From Macrotrachela quadricornifera (Eukaryota; Rotifera; Eurotatoria; Philodinida; Philodinidae), in NCBI GenBank assembly GCA_022393335.1, contig JAJEKB010020933.1, forward strand, positions 124,001-188,000: a DNA stretch of 64,000 nt, read 5' to 3'. The notes beneath the pieces were generated by a model that saw only the letters and a list, made by a program, of their open reading frames with translations, was not told the DNA's origin and searched no databases. The position numbers and the translations under genes were made by a program. Shown here piece after piece: positions 19,985 to 30,774 of this stretch. Each line of letters begins with the position of its first letter. The first letter of the stretch is position 1.

Positions 19985-20396
19985 ACGTCGAGATGAACGG
20001 TTAAAGAACGCGTTCCGAACGGACGAACCTATGGAAACGCGTTTAGAACGCGTTCTTTTAACCATTCGCCTCGACATGGATAGGTCAATATCAACATTGA
20101 GCTGAACAGTAAGTATTAATCAAAATAAATGGGCTGTCTCATCTGGCCGTAGACTGCAATTATTTTTTTTTCTCATGCAGTTTCTATGATATATCACAAA
20201 AACTGCGTGAAAAAAAAAGGAATTGGAATCTATGGTCAGACTGGACAACCCAAACATTAGTTTTGCTTTATGTGAAGTATGGAGAGGAGGAGATACGAGA
20301 AGTTTAGAGACAGACGATGGCTTACGACTGTCGTAATGCTCCTTTTGGGAAGCGTTTGCAATGCCAACGAACGCGTTCTTTACCCGTTCACCTCGA
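19985..20396. repeat. Cluster of related hairpins (AACGCGTT family)
   Basis: CGTCGAGATGAACGGTTAAAG plus AACGCGTT (19986-20014) is inverted at 20047-20076. A third copy of the arm is at 20367-20396 (AACGCGTTCTTTACCCGTTC). Between them a separate hairpin pairs CTGGCCGTAGACTGCAAT (from about 20143) with its imperfect complement ending at about 20240. This looks like MITEs inserted next to or into each other. Confidence 0.65.
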
Positions 20397-21383
20397 GTTG
20401 GGCAATTGAATCATATGTATTGCATAAAAAAAACACTGAAGATACATTTAAAACTTATTTTTATAGTATACAAACGTAATACACTCCACAAATAATATAT
20501 TTTAAAATTAAGAAGAAAATAAAAAGTCGGCATAGAACAAGTACTATTTTTTTTCTCACGGGGACAGCCAACGTGTTAATTTTAACTTTTCAAATTATGA
20601 TAATATTGATAAACATGTGAATTAAATATATACTACTTCAAATGATTATTTTGTATTTTGGTGCTGTTTCTTCAATATCAATTTATTCGATAAAAACAGA
20701 TTATTGATTATATGATCGTGTATTTGTATTTTCATATAAAAATTCTGAAAATGACTCATTCAAAATGAAACTCTGTTTTCTGCTGATTTTTCAAATATAC
20801 GTCACTTGAACATTGTTTATCATGCATTTTATCGCAATAAATCAATTCATTATATACAGATTCTTTTTGTTTGCCAATTACAAAAATTATTCGATCGAAC
20901 ATTTAATTTATATTCATTGAAATTATTTGAAATGAAAAGTTCACCAAGTCGACGAATTAATTCTGTATAACAAAAAAATAAGGAAACATCTACTCGATAT
21001 CTTAATAATAGTGAATATTTTTATATTAGTTCATTGAAGAATGAGTGCCAGATAATGTCTTTATTTGATTCAAACAGTTAAAATTTGTTTAGTTTTTTTT
21101 TATACTTTTAGAGAGCAAAAAAATTTAATTTATGTTTGTACTTTTTCCGTTCTGCAAGGTGAATGGTAACGCAAACAAAAATTTTTCTTGTTTAACAATA
21201 CTCCTATTTCGCAGCATAAAATGCTTTTTCGTCATACATGGCGACGAATGACTAACTGAAAAAGGACAAAGAAAAAACAAGCATTGAATGATTTTTACTT
21301 TGCTTCTTTTGATAAAGAGAAAGAACTGATCGAAATCAACACAATACGAAATATTTCTTTTAATATTAATTTTTGATATAAAA
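20397..21383. other. Intergenic, AT-rich
   Basis: 5' flank of the ART gene. No gene, RNA or repeat that I can support. Confidence 0.5.
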
Positions 21384-22212
21384 ATGAATCGTTTCAGCGA
21401 TATCGATTGTTCATTTAAACAACTTCCACCTGTTTATGGCTTTCGTAGCGAAAAACTTGTTTCCCTCGAAACAGCACTCAAACCTATCGAGCCTCACATT
21501 GACGAATTACCGTATTACATAAAAACAGCTAAAAAATATTGTCATTTTCCTTCCGAACATGGACTCTCGAAAGATCAATCAGCTGCTGTTTATATTTATA
21601 CAATGGAATGGGGTGATACTACTCTATATCGTGTTTTGAATAAAGCACTACGATCAGAAAATCGACAAGCATTAAAAATATGGTTTCCATATCTAAAACT
21701 ATTTGACACTGCATTAGATTTGTTACCTACGGTCAAGGAAAGTTTATGGCGTGGCGTTTCACTCGATATTGGCAAAAATTTTACTAAAAATCAACTTGTA
21801 ACATGGTAGAGTATTAATTCATGTTCATCATCTGTCAATGTTATCAAAAATTTTCTCGGTAATGAGAAAAATACAACTCTTTTTTTAATTGAAACTGTGA
21901 ATGGAAAAAAAGTTGCTGGTTATACAGCATATGAAAATGAAGATGAAGTTATTTTACGAATGGGCACTCACTTTCGTGTAAAAAGCGATCCTTTAGAACA
22001 AGCAAGTGGTTCGCATATTGTTCATTTAATTGAAATTGATGATAATGATGACGAACCAATGGCAGCTGCTATATCTGAGATACAAGTATCTGGAAAACCA
22101 TCAAAGAAAGATGCATCAGGTAAGACAATTTGAATTTGATATACACATCAACGTAAAATGCGTTGTATTTCTAGAAAAAATCTTTGACAGATTCATCAAG
22201 GGTTTCATATGA
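21384..22212 (+). CDS. Arginine ADP-ribosyltransferase (ART), in-frame TAG
   Basis: Two exons, 21384-22119 and 22175-22212, separated by a 55-bp GTAAGA...TTCTAG intron (phase 1), give 257 codons plus stop. The family, NAD+-dependent mono-ADP-ribosyltransferases of the R-S-E class, modifies arginines on target proteins. All three motif elements are visible: LWRGVS (Arg of the NAD-binding strand), SINSCSS (STS-like strand) and NEDEVIL (ExE catalytic loop). No signal peptide or TPR tail. Codon 142 (21807-21809) is TAG, exactly where relatives have the second Trp of a TWWS motif; the frame is otherwise open and conserved on both sides. It may be a recent pseudogene, an assembly error or a recoded gene. 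Confidence 0.8.
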
Positions 22213-22404
22213 TCTCTTGTAGCGATTTTCTGGAAATTTGGAAACGATTCCTGACAAATACTTTTCAGGAAATTAAATTCATTTCTACAAAATAAAAATT
22301 AATTTCCTCAAAACTGTAAAGAGCATTTCTCTGATTGATCCAGATCGTTAATTATTTCTCTGCCAATGAGTTTTTATTATTTAGTGATCATATTTCGATG
22401 TCTG

Positions 22405-22996
22405 TTAGAGAACACCACCGGCTATTAAATGGTACGATACTATAGTGACACCAGCCTCGTCGCCGGAGCTGATCTAAACGCCCACTGGATTTATAATCCA
22501 GTGGTTGCCATTGGCAATGCCAATAGCCTTTCAGTGTATCTACCTTCCTTAGGAGTATGATACAAGGGTCTAACTTCTAGCATGCTACCTGGTGCAAGTC
22601 AGTAGCCCGATCATGTAGGCGTAAGGCAATTATCCCCTCTCCTTAGCGATTGCCTATGGCGACCGACCCACCTAGGCCTGCCTTTTCGACCTAAAACTCA
22701 CGGTACTCACCAACTGGACCTGCAGTTCCCTGTCAAGCAGGAGCGCGACCATCCGGTCCTTTTATTCGCCACATGAAGCAGACTTACTTGAACTGTAGGA
22801 TGAGAAGTGTCGCTTGAATACCAGCCGATGGATGGAGTCCACTATTCCAATTGATCAGCAAGGGTGTGCCCGAAGCAATCAGGCAAAAGAGGGCTGGAGG
22901 ATCAATCGAAATTGGTCTGCAGATTTGCCGCCGAGAAGCGTTGGCCAAAGTTTCAGGACGTTGCCCAGGAAGTCAGCTTTGAGAAATACTGATATC
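22405..22996. other. GC-rich block, probable mobile-element fragment
   Basis: About 590 bp of near-balanced base composition in an AT-rich setting. Two consecutive hairpins are present: CCACTGGATT/AATCCAGTGG (22482-22491/22495-22504) and ATTGGC/GCCAAT (22510-22515/22519-22524). There is no long ORF; the 61-codon one at 22814 is unconvincing. It resembles the structured untranslated region of a retroelement more than a gene, but I cannot name a family. Confidence 0.4.
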
Positions 22997-23848
22997 TGAA
23001 TTGTTAATTTATAGATTTCATTGAATATGCAGAATAAAAATTGATCTATAGAATGAAATTGGGACGCTTATGTTTTTTCCATTAAAAAATTGAAATTCGC
23101 AAAACTAATTTCAAAACTTTCGGATGCATCCTATAGTTTAATCGGTTCTGGTTCCAGCTGATTTCCAGAAATCAAACTGAAATGGCTAAAATCTAGTTAC
23201 AATTAAAAAGCTAAAGACTATTATCGTTTGTCATCATCGGATGAAAAATAATATTTGAGTTCTTTCAGTCTAATTTTTGCATCAATATTCAAATTAATTG
23301 CTTATTTTATCTAGAAGAAATAAACAATCGTCTTGCTTAGCATGTAGCTGTTTATATTAACTCTATTCTCGAGAAATCTCAGGTGTTTGAATTAACCAAA
23401 TCGGATTCTTGCTTGCAGATGATACATAAAAAAATTCTATATGAATTTCTATTTTTTCTTGAAGACTCTTAATCGGCCAGAAGATTTGAGCAGTAAATAT
23501 TAGTTAGCAACAATTTCTGAAGAATTTATTCTCAGTATTTATTTTTCAGATGTACAAGAAAAAGTTATTTCTGCATAGATGTTCGTTTTTAATACAAGAA
23601 AAATAGTTTAATCACACAAATTGAGATGTACATTGTTTTTCTTCTTTGGTACCTATTTGAAAACTGATAACATTATTCATTGTAATTTCTCACTATTAGG
23701 TGAACAAGACAGTTTTGGTAGGAAAGGAAATATTGAATATCATTCTAGATTTCATAATAATATTCATTGTATTATGAATGAATGGATATATCTAGTAAAC
23801 ACTATTTATTTCAGACACTTCTTTTAATATTATCGATATTTATTTGTA
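22997..23848. other. Intergenic, AT-rich
   Basis: Upstream flank of the NHL gene. A 5' exon of that gene could lie here, but no splice pair stands out. Confidence 0.45.
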
Positions 23849-24781
23849 ATGAACAGCTTTATTCTAGTAATACCAATGCGTGCAAGTGCAACTGATATTA
23901 GCCCGAATGCAAAATGGAAACAAGAGGGTATTACCGTAGCTGGTGGAAAGGGTGATGGTAATCGAATGAATCAACTCTCTTACCCAACAGGTTTGTATGT
24001 CGATGATGATCAAACAATTTATATTGCTGATCACGAGAATCATCGGATTATGGAATGGAAATATGGTGCGAAGAATGGTAAAGTAGTTGCTGGTGGAAAT
24101 GAAACCAATCAGTTATACAAACCCTTCGATGTGATTGTCGACAAAAAGAGAGAAGATCTCATAATCTGTAATGAAAACGACAGAGTAGTTCGATGGCCTT
24201 GTCGAAATGGTGATAATACTAGTGGAAAAATAATCATTTCGGACATCGATTGTATAGGATTGACAATGGACGAGAATGAATTTATTTATGTTGCTGACGC
24301 CGGAAAACATGAAGTGAGACGATATCGAATGGATGGTAGTGATGGAAAAGTGGTTGCTGGTGGAAATGGAAAAGGAAATGGTCCCAACCAATTCTCTTCT
24401 CCTTGGTACGTATTTGTCGATCGAGATCATTCACTGTACGTGTCTGATTGGGGAAATCATCGTGTGATGAAATGGGAAGAAGGTGCAAAAGAGGGAATTG
24501 TCGTAGCTGGCGGAAACGGAGGTTATCTTACACAACTAAATCGTCCTCAAGGAGTGGTTGTCGATCAATTGGGCACTGTCTATGTAGCTGATTGGGGAAA
24601 TCATCGAATAATACGATGGACAAAAGGAAGTAAACAGGGAAGTATTATTGCTGGTGGAAATGGTGAAGGAGACGAGCCAAATCAATTCAATAATCCTTGG
24701 GGTTTATCATTCGATCGACGTGGTAATCTGTATGTCGTCGATCAAGGAAATCATCGAGTACAAAAATTTGAGATTGAATAA
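23849..24781 (+). CDS. NHL-repeat beta-propeller protein
   Basis: Single-exon 310-aa ORF made almost wholly of NHL repeats. Six blades can be followed, each with a VAGGNG turn, a P-x-G-[VL]-x-V-D strand and a [YV]-x-[AS]D-x-x-NHR[IV] strand (for example YIADHENHRIMEWK, YVSDWGNHRVMKWE, YVADWGNHRIIRWT, YVVDQGNHRVQKFE). NHL propellers bind proteins or RNA. In bdelloids such proteins form large families, often with N-terminal extensions. Here the N-terminus is short with only a weak hydrophobic stretch, so an upstream exon with a signal peptide may be missing. The third and fourth blades are the most degenerate. Confidence 0.88.
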   Translation: MNSFILVIPMRASATDISPNAKWKQEGITVAGGKGDGNRMNQLSYPTGLYVDDDQTIYIADHENHRIMEWKYGAKNGKVVAGGNETNQLYKPFDVIVDKKREDLIICNENDRVVRWPCRNGDNTSGKIIISDIDCIGLTMDENEFIYVADAGKHEVRRYRMDGSDGKVVAGGNGKGNGPNQFSSPWYVFVDRDHSLYVSDWGNHRVMKWEEGAKEGIVVAGGNGGYLTQLNRPQGVVVDQLGTVYVADWGNHRIIRWTKGSKQGSIIAGGNGEGDEPNQFNNPWGLSFDRRGNLYVVDQGNHRVQKFEIE

Positions 24782-24834
24782 ACAATATATTACTAATGTT
24801 TATTTTGTTGTATGATTGAAAATGATATACATTG

Positions 24835-24840
24835 AATAAA
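24835..24840 (+). terminator. Polyadenylation signal of the NHL gene
   Basis: AATAAA lies about 55 bp after the stop codon in a GT/T-rich context (TTTATTTTGTTG just upstream). Another AATAAA overlaps the stop codon itself. Confidence 0.55.
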
Positions 24841-25016
24841 GAAAATATTTATTCTCGCTGAATGAATTACTCGATACATTAAATGTTTACATGCGTGGTC
24901 ATGCACGGAAAGAACAAGCCTCATATATTTATATGAACAAATATCGTGTGAATCAGAGGGTATCTTTACAAGTGAGAGTGCCAAGAAATGTTAACTATAG
25001 GATATGTCCCCATGTG

Positions 25017-25072
25017 ACTGAATAGTTAAATAGTTGAAAACTCGAATTGAATTAACGAGTTCTACACTACTG
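25017..25072 (+). repeat. Copy of the repeat found in the 0.3-1.8 kb piggyBac
   Basis: TGAATAGTTAAATAGTTGAA followed by TTAACGAGTTCTACACTACT matches TTGAATAGTCGAATCG followed by TTTAACGAGTTCGACACTACT at about 674-714, same orientation. Confidence 0.7.
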
Positions 25073-25077
25073 GGTGA

Positions 25078-25290
25078 ATGAGCACCTAAATCATCAAATA
25101 TTGTAATTAAATTATTTTTGACATGAGCCAATCTGATGGAATATGATGATAACGTTGAGTTGGTCTCATACAATTAATTTGTGCTTGTTGACAACAATAT
25201 GGTTTTTGATCATGACAAAAACTTTGAATTAACCAATAAATCCTCAAATCATTTCCATTAATAAATGCATGACCACGATTTAAGAGAAAA
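25078..25290 (-). pseudogene. GH35 beta-galactosidase C-terminal fragment, frameshifted
   Basis: The minus strand reads RGHAFINGNDLRIYWL, a cysteine-containing spacer, then MRPTQRYHHIPSDWL and ITIFDDLGA. This order (KGHAFVNGxxLGRYW, then CGxPTQRWYHVPRDWL, then LVLFEEGG) is characteristic of the C-terminal beta-sandwich of plant-type GH35 beta-galactosidases. The last segment is in another frame because a short A run before ATAATTT lost one base. Only about 70 residues survive and there is no catalytic domain, so it is a relic. A horizontal origin of the parent gene is possible but not shown. Confidence 0.6.
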
Positions 25291-25310
25291 GGCTCGATAG
25301 TCAAGAGCAG

Positions 25311-25395
25311 CGAGCAATGCAGCAGCAAAGAAAGTAAAAATCCTTCTGTTTTGACTGTAATAAATTTTTTGTCTTGAGTATTTTAATATTAAATG
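25311..25395 (+). mobile_element. piggyBac transposase tail fragment
   Basis: The plus strand reads SNAAAKKVK, then the remains of the cysteine-rich tail (IFCLEYFN), matching SNATAKKVKTFCSDCDKFYC in the 0.3-1.8 kb element, with stops replacing the cysteine region. It is a second, more decayed copy of the same piggyBac family. Confidence 0.7.
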
Positions 25396-25649
25396 ATCGT
25401 ATAGTATTCGAATAAGAATATTCAAAAGAAGTTAAGCCTTTGTGACTATTAAATTATTTCTTCCTGTATTCAACTTGAGTAAATCGTTAAATTATCTTAT
25501 TCTAGATATTAGAGAATATATTTACTTGAATGAAAGTTCGAACTAGTTTCTTGAAAATGATTAATTTTGCTTCTTTTTTTTAAATTTAAAATATGATTTA
25601 TTATAGTGAGTATTATACAGTACAAAAAGTTCTAAAATAAATGAAAAAT
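25396..25649. other. Intergenic, AT-rich
   Basis: 3' flank of the membrane-protein gene; nothing else seen. Confidence 0.5.
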
Positions 25650-26279
25650 TTAAACAATGTCAGTAGATTGTTGTTCCAGTTTTGCTTTCTTTTTTGTTAT
25701 TCTTCCCAATATAAATTCTGCTAAACCAGCAAATACGCCTGATATTAAACCAAGTCCACCAAATGTGTTGACTAGCCACCCAGGTCTTTTATGCATATCC
25801 ATTGACCACATACAAATAGATACAATTACTTGAAATATAGAATTTAATATTAAACTCCAAAGAATAAAATGAAGCCATATGAGATTTTTTGTATATTTAT
25901 GACGTTGAAGAACTTTAGGTCGATGTTCTTCATTATAAAAATGATAAAGATCACGTATTCGATAAGGAGTATGAATAAAAATCACTATAAAAATAAGTCC
26001 ATTAATAACTTGAAGACCAATTTCAATCCACATCTTTCGTGTCTTTTCGTCGGGCATTGTTTTATTTGCTGCACCAAGTGATATGAAAAGTAACATATTA
26101 CCCCATCCCATTAGATTAAGTATAAATATTGCAAATAAACATTTTTTTAGATATTTATAATATTTTGAATGAAGAAATTTTTGAAACCAATTTGATTCTT
26201 TTGAAGATGGAAATACTATTGTTGGAGTGAAATTAATAGATGAATATTTAGTATCATTATTTATAGAGTCAGCAGCCAT
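25650..26279 (-). CDS. DUF2985-like four-helix membrane protein
   Basis: Single-exon 209-aa ORF. Four hydrophobic segments lie at about 47-70 (LFAIFILNLMGWGNMLLFIS), 86-103, 135-160 and 172-193, with charged ends. GWGNMLLF, RKMWIEIGLQVINGL and TPYRIRDLYHFY match the order of conserved elements in DUF2985 membrane proteins, best known from fungi. The function of the family is unknown. The C-terminus is lysine-rich and cytosolic by inference. No signal peptide. Confidence 0.75.
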   Translation of the reverse strand: MAADSINNDTKYSSINFTPTIVFPSSKESNWFQKFLHSKYYKYLKKCLFAIFILNLMGWGNMLLFISLGAANKTMPDEKTRKMWIEIGLQVINGLIFIVIFIHTPYRIRDLYHFYNEEHRPKVLQRHKYTKNLIWLHFILWSLILNSIFQVIVSICMWSMDMHKRPGWLVNTFGGLGLISGVFAGLAEFILGRITKKKAKLEQQSTDIV

Positions 26280-27580
26280 TCGAAAATAATTTATTGTTCT
26301 ATCTGAATTTAAGAAGAGTTGTTGTACAATAAATCTACTTAATATTGTTAATATGTGTGAGTGAAGTGTTAAAAAAATAAAATAAATTTAATAGACATTT
26401 TATAACATCAAAATGAGTAAGAAAGAGAACGAACCAAACCGAATGATGCTTCTCACCTTGTATCGTTCTTTCAGTTCTTCACTTTTTTTCTATTGACGCG
26501 TACCTTTGTCACGTCGAGGTCGCATATAGAAAATGCATGTTACAAAAGCATGTGCTTTAGGTTCGAGAACGCAGGAAGAAATAAAACACTATACAAAGAA
26601 TAATTTCATTTGGATGGTTGTCTTATTCATTCTATTCTTGTAAATGTAGGAGCTATACTAATGTTGGTTAAAAATATTTCAGAACTTCTGAATCATCAAA
26701 AGCTAACTGGTTGGATTATTCTCACTAATGACATTATCTTATTGATTACTTAAATGACTAGTGCAAGGTTACTAGTATTAGCTAACATAAATGCAGACAT
26801 TACACAAATGGAAAAGATTGTTCTTCTAGGTGAATTAGGGGTGGCACTCTATCTTCACTATACTTTGAAAAAAGTAAAGTAAAGTAATATAAACAAATTA
26901 ATTTTATTATTGATTTATCAGCTCATTATCATGCATTGATATAGTTACAAAAAACTAAAGCTTATATAAAACCATTTTTTAATAAATAACTGCAAAATAA
27001 AACAAAAACTGCGAGTATGTCATATTTTTAAATTTTGAGTCTCGTTCCTTTTGATGTACATATATAATAAAAAATGGATATTATTTCAATAGAACTAATT
27101 CATTTGATGAAAATAAGTTTTAGATGCAGTTTATTCTGTTTCTACTTATTTCACAATTGTCCGGTATGTTCCTTTAGTTTTCATCATATATAGATAGTTA
27201 TAGGGAAAGAGAAGATGATGAAAAAAAGATAAACAGTACGACGATTTTCTTGTGTTCCTTTAATTTTAATCGTAGATGAATAAGTTATAAAGCAAGAGAA
27301 AAGGATGAAGATGTGTAAATATGCGCATCTCAAGCGAAAATTTTTTATCATTGCTTTTTTTTTTGTTTTATACAAAAAAAAAATAAAGCATCGATCTGGA
27401 TTGTTTTCAATGATTGTAATTGAAAAATATTTATCTGATTTTGAGACAATTCATTTAAATCATTGAAAAAAATTTTTTTGCTTGAATATACAAAGACCGA
27501 TATGATTACAGGCAAAATAAAATATGAAATCTTTCTACAAATCACGATACTACTTTTTTGTGTGCTAGAGTAAAGGCGTT
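26280..27580. other. Intergenic, AT-rich, with one hAT-like end
   Basis: No gene. TAGGGGTGGCACTCTATC at about 26835 is the same terminal sequence as the ends of the 46.7-48.3 kb element, followed by CTTTACTTT-like repeats (AAAGTAAAGTAAAGT at 26873). It is a solitary end or a very short derivative. Confidence 0.5.
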
Positions 27581-27920
27581 ATTTCAAGCTCATAGTCGTA
27601 TTTAATACGCCTACCCAAGGGGGAGAAAAGCGGATTGTCGGATCGTGGGATCGTACGGATTGTTGGATCGCCATAGTATCATACAGATTGCGAAATCGCC
27701 ACGGTATCGTACATATCGTTGATACGAATGTTCCGCTGACTGTGACCTTAGGTTCTCAAGTCCTTTAGTACTATAATATAGGAGTATACACAGATCATCA
27801 GGTACTCTGTTTTGGAGCTACCTATAAATTCCTAAGTGTTGTATTTGGGGATACACATGGGTTCTCAAGTCTTATATCTTGGAGGCACCCTTAGATCATC
27901 AAGTGCTATATTTTGGACGT
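27581..27920. repeat. Minisatellite array, left part
   Basis: A tandem patch of GGATCG/GTATCGTAC words (27630-27720) is followed by degenerate units of about 35 bp built on AGGTTCTCAAGT...CTATAT...GGAGTAC (27745-27920). The same unit family occurs at 30.2-30.4, 46.9-48.2, 55.4 and 56.5-57.1 kb. Confidence 0.7.
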
Positions 27921-27928
27921 ACCATTAT

Positions 27929-29346
27929 TAGGGGCGTAACCAGAAAAATAGCGTAGAGGGGGCTCAGCCCCCCCACTCACCGGTTCCCGTTCCTCAGCAC
28001 AATTAATCTCTAAGATAGGTAATGGTGGAACTGTTTCGCTCCTTCGTGAAAATTAACTGTTTCTCATTTTCAGAATGAGTTTCTTATGAAAAAAGGTATC
28101 ATATAAATTCTCTTTCGCGTCAGTTTTCGATATAGATGATAAAAAAATTGCGTTAAACCATTTGATGTTTGTTTCACAAGAAAATACTCTCGAAGACGCA
28201 ACTTTTCGTAAAAAAATAGAATCTTTTTGCTAAAAAATCATATAAATTCATATCGGAAGAGCTTAAATTTTGCGAGTGAAAGATGCAAAATGAAGTTAGT
28301 TGTCTTACATTCACAGGCGCCACAGGTGACTAGACTCTGAATAATTATTTAGAACAAAAGAAAACCACTACGAAGGGTAAAAGAATGCTTTATTGGTGGA
28401 AACAAATGAAAGAATGAAACTTTATTCTAGATTTGAGTCGAAGTGAAGAGAAAAAGGGTTATTGGTTAGAAAGAAGTATCTCAAAGTAATTGATTGACGA
28501 GACAAATTTTTCTTACATAAAGTAAGGCGAATGAGCTTTAAAAAAAATGTTTCTCAAAAATATCTTCCACATTCTTCATTTGTTGCATTGTGAATGAACT
28601 AGAAAATGATTCAAAAGTTTTGACTCTCTTTATTGTGATATTCTGTATACTATATCTTCTATATTCTAAGTTTACTGAAACGTATAATACCATAGAGACA
28701 TAAGAGAGCTATCACGCGAAAATAATTCAAATTCATAAGATGTCACGAAAAACTGTTGCCATTTTATTAATTTTGACAAAGCATTTTTATTGTACATGTT
28801 TAGGAAATAAAAATATCTTTGTTATGTGCAAAGGATTCAAAGTTGATCAGACTGTCATTTCAAGGCGCTTTAAGAGATACTTTTAGATGGTCACATAGAA
28901 TTAAAAAAACTTAAAAAGAATATACATATAGGAACACATTCATACACAGTTTTGATGAAAAAATTTTTGAAAAAAACTGGAAAGCTAAATGTAAATCTAG
29001 CATTATTTTCGATAGAAAGAATATGTTGAGTTTTCGATAAGGCCAAAACATTTGATTCTTGTAGATTAAGAATACCAATTATAACTTATCTCAAATGACA
29101 GCTTTCATCTTTCTGTATCACACGGTTCATTTCAATCAACTAATTAGATGAGTATATGGCGTAGATAACGGTAATTCAGATGGAGAAATCAACATCTGCA
29201 GCCACTCTTCAAATGAGCACTGTTAGAGGTAGCAAAGCCAGAGATAAATGCTTTTATGTGTAGGGAGCAAAATTTTTTTGTAGGGGGGCTCCAGCCTTCG
29301 TAGGGGGGGCTGAGCCCCCTCCAGCCCCCATCTGGTTACGCGCCTA
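27929..29346. mobile_element. Non-autonomous hAT transposon
   Basis: Terminal repeats TAGGGGCGTAACCAG and CTGGTTACGCGCCTA, extended by GGGGGCTCAGCCCCCC on both sides, are flanked by perfect 8-bp duplications ACCATTAT (27921-27928 and 29347-29354), the hAT signature. The interior (1.4 kb) has no long ORF. Confidence 0.88.
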
Positions 29347-29354
29347 ACCATTAT

Positions 29355-30170
29355 GTATTCAAATACTATTATATAGGGTACTCATTAGAGACCTGCATTC
29401 GACTCTGAAATCTGACTGTGACTCCGACTCTGGCGGAGTCGAAAAAGTAAAAAATTTTCGGAATCTGAGTTGGAATCGGACTCAATGAAAAAATTTTCGG
29501 AGTGAAAATTGCATTCAATATTATTGCATACCAAATAATCTCTCGAGGTCAAAAATGTTAAAAAATGCAAACCTCACATTCTGTTTCGATTATGCTATCA
29601 TATGAGTAGTAATATATGACTACATATATATCTCATCACACTTTATAAATACAGACGTAATTTTATCTCTTTCTTTATCGCTTTTACTCTTTTATACGTT
29701 TATGAAACATAGGTAAACATAAAACTTAATATTCTCATGGTCATTAAGGGATTCTATGAAAACGGATTGTTTAAGATATTTGACTACACTACCCAAAGTT
29801 TGGCTATAGAATGCATAAGTAAAAAGAAACTTATTCTGTGATTTTGAACCCTCGTTCTATTGAGTTAGAGTGCGCATTTTAAAACTACGAACGAATCCTG
29901 TTGTGTTTGTGATGGATAACCTTCAGCTCTCATTGTTAAAAATTTTTCAGTTTGTCAGAGTCAGACTCAAAAAAGATGATGACCAGAAAAGTGGTGAAAT
30001 AAACCCGCACTCGTGAAAGAGGTGACAAAAAAGTAGAAAAAAAGAATCATAGAAAGAATCTATGATCATAGAGAAGAGAGAGAGAACAAGAGCCTATGTG
30101 AGGTTCGAGTCATCTATATATGATGACAGAATGAAGAAAAGATGAAAAAAAAAGAAAAGCAATGTCTCGT
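29355..30170. other. Array remnant and GACTC-rich sequence
   Basis: It resumes the array unit interrupted by the hAT element (TATTATATAGGGTACTCAT at about 29369), then passes into a region with GACTCTG/GACTCCGACTC words at 29399-29440 and GTCAGAGTCAGACTC at about 29955. Such words are common at hAT ends, but no flanking duplication was found. No gene. Confidence 0.45.
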
Positions 30171-30370
30171 ATCCTAACAGGTACCCTTAGGACCTCAAGT
30201 ACTATTATATAGAGGTACTCATAGGTCCTCAGCTTCTATATTTTGGAGGTAACCTTAGTTTCCCAGATCCTACTATATAGGAATACCCATAGGTTCTCAA
30301 ACGTTATTATGTGAGAGCACCCATAGGTCCTCAAGGACTATTATGAAGGATATTTTAGGCCCTCAGGTTC
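30171..30370. repeat. Minisatellite array, right part
   Basis: About five degenerate units of the AGGTCCTCAA...CTATTATATAG...GTACCC family, continuing the array at 27.7-27.9 kb after the intervening insertions. Confidence 0.7.
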
Positions 30371-30774
30371 TATTATATAGATAAAGAGTGAACCAAACGT
30401 CTTGGTACTTCTCAGAAAAAATTGTTCGTTCTCCTTTATAGTAAACTCTAAAATGCTCAAACTTTGCGATCTTGTTCCTTGTAATGTGGTAAATATTATC
30501 CAAAATTCCCAACTCTCTATTCTAACAAATACGAGATTTGTATAGGTTAACATTCTTGAAAGCATAGTTTTCTCCATGTCGCAAAAATAATGGTTGACGC
30601 ATAAGACATGTAAATGAACAGCCTTTACATTTCATTTTCCAACTGCTTGACACGCCGTATTAGGAAAACAAAATATACTCACTGTGAACAAAAAGAACGA
30701 TATTTTTGCATTTCATTTTTTTGCCACATAATACACTTTATTAAAAAAACTCTTAACGCAAGTGGATCAAAAAT

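Noticed and set aside
21384..22212. Alternative genetic code explaining TAG/TGA in genes
   Set aside because: The large intact genes use TGA/TAA/TAG as normal terminators, so a nuclear code change is not supported.
22470..22530. tRNA-like anticodon arm (CTGGA-TTTATAA-TCCAG) with a D-arm-like stretch before it
   Set aside because: No acceptor stem pairing and no TTCGA-type T arm at the right distance; the symmetry is a simple hairpin.
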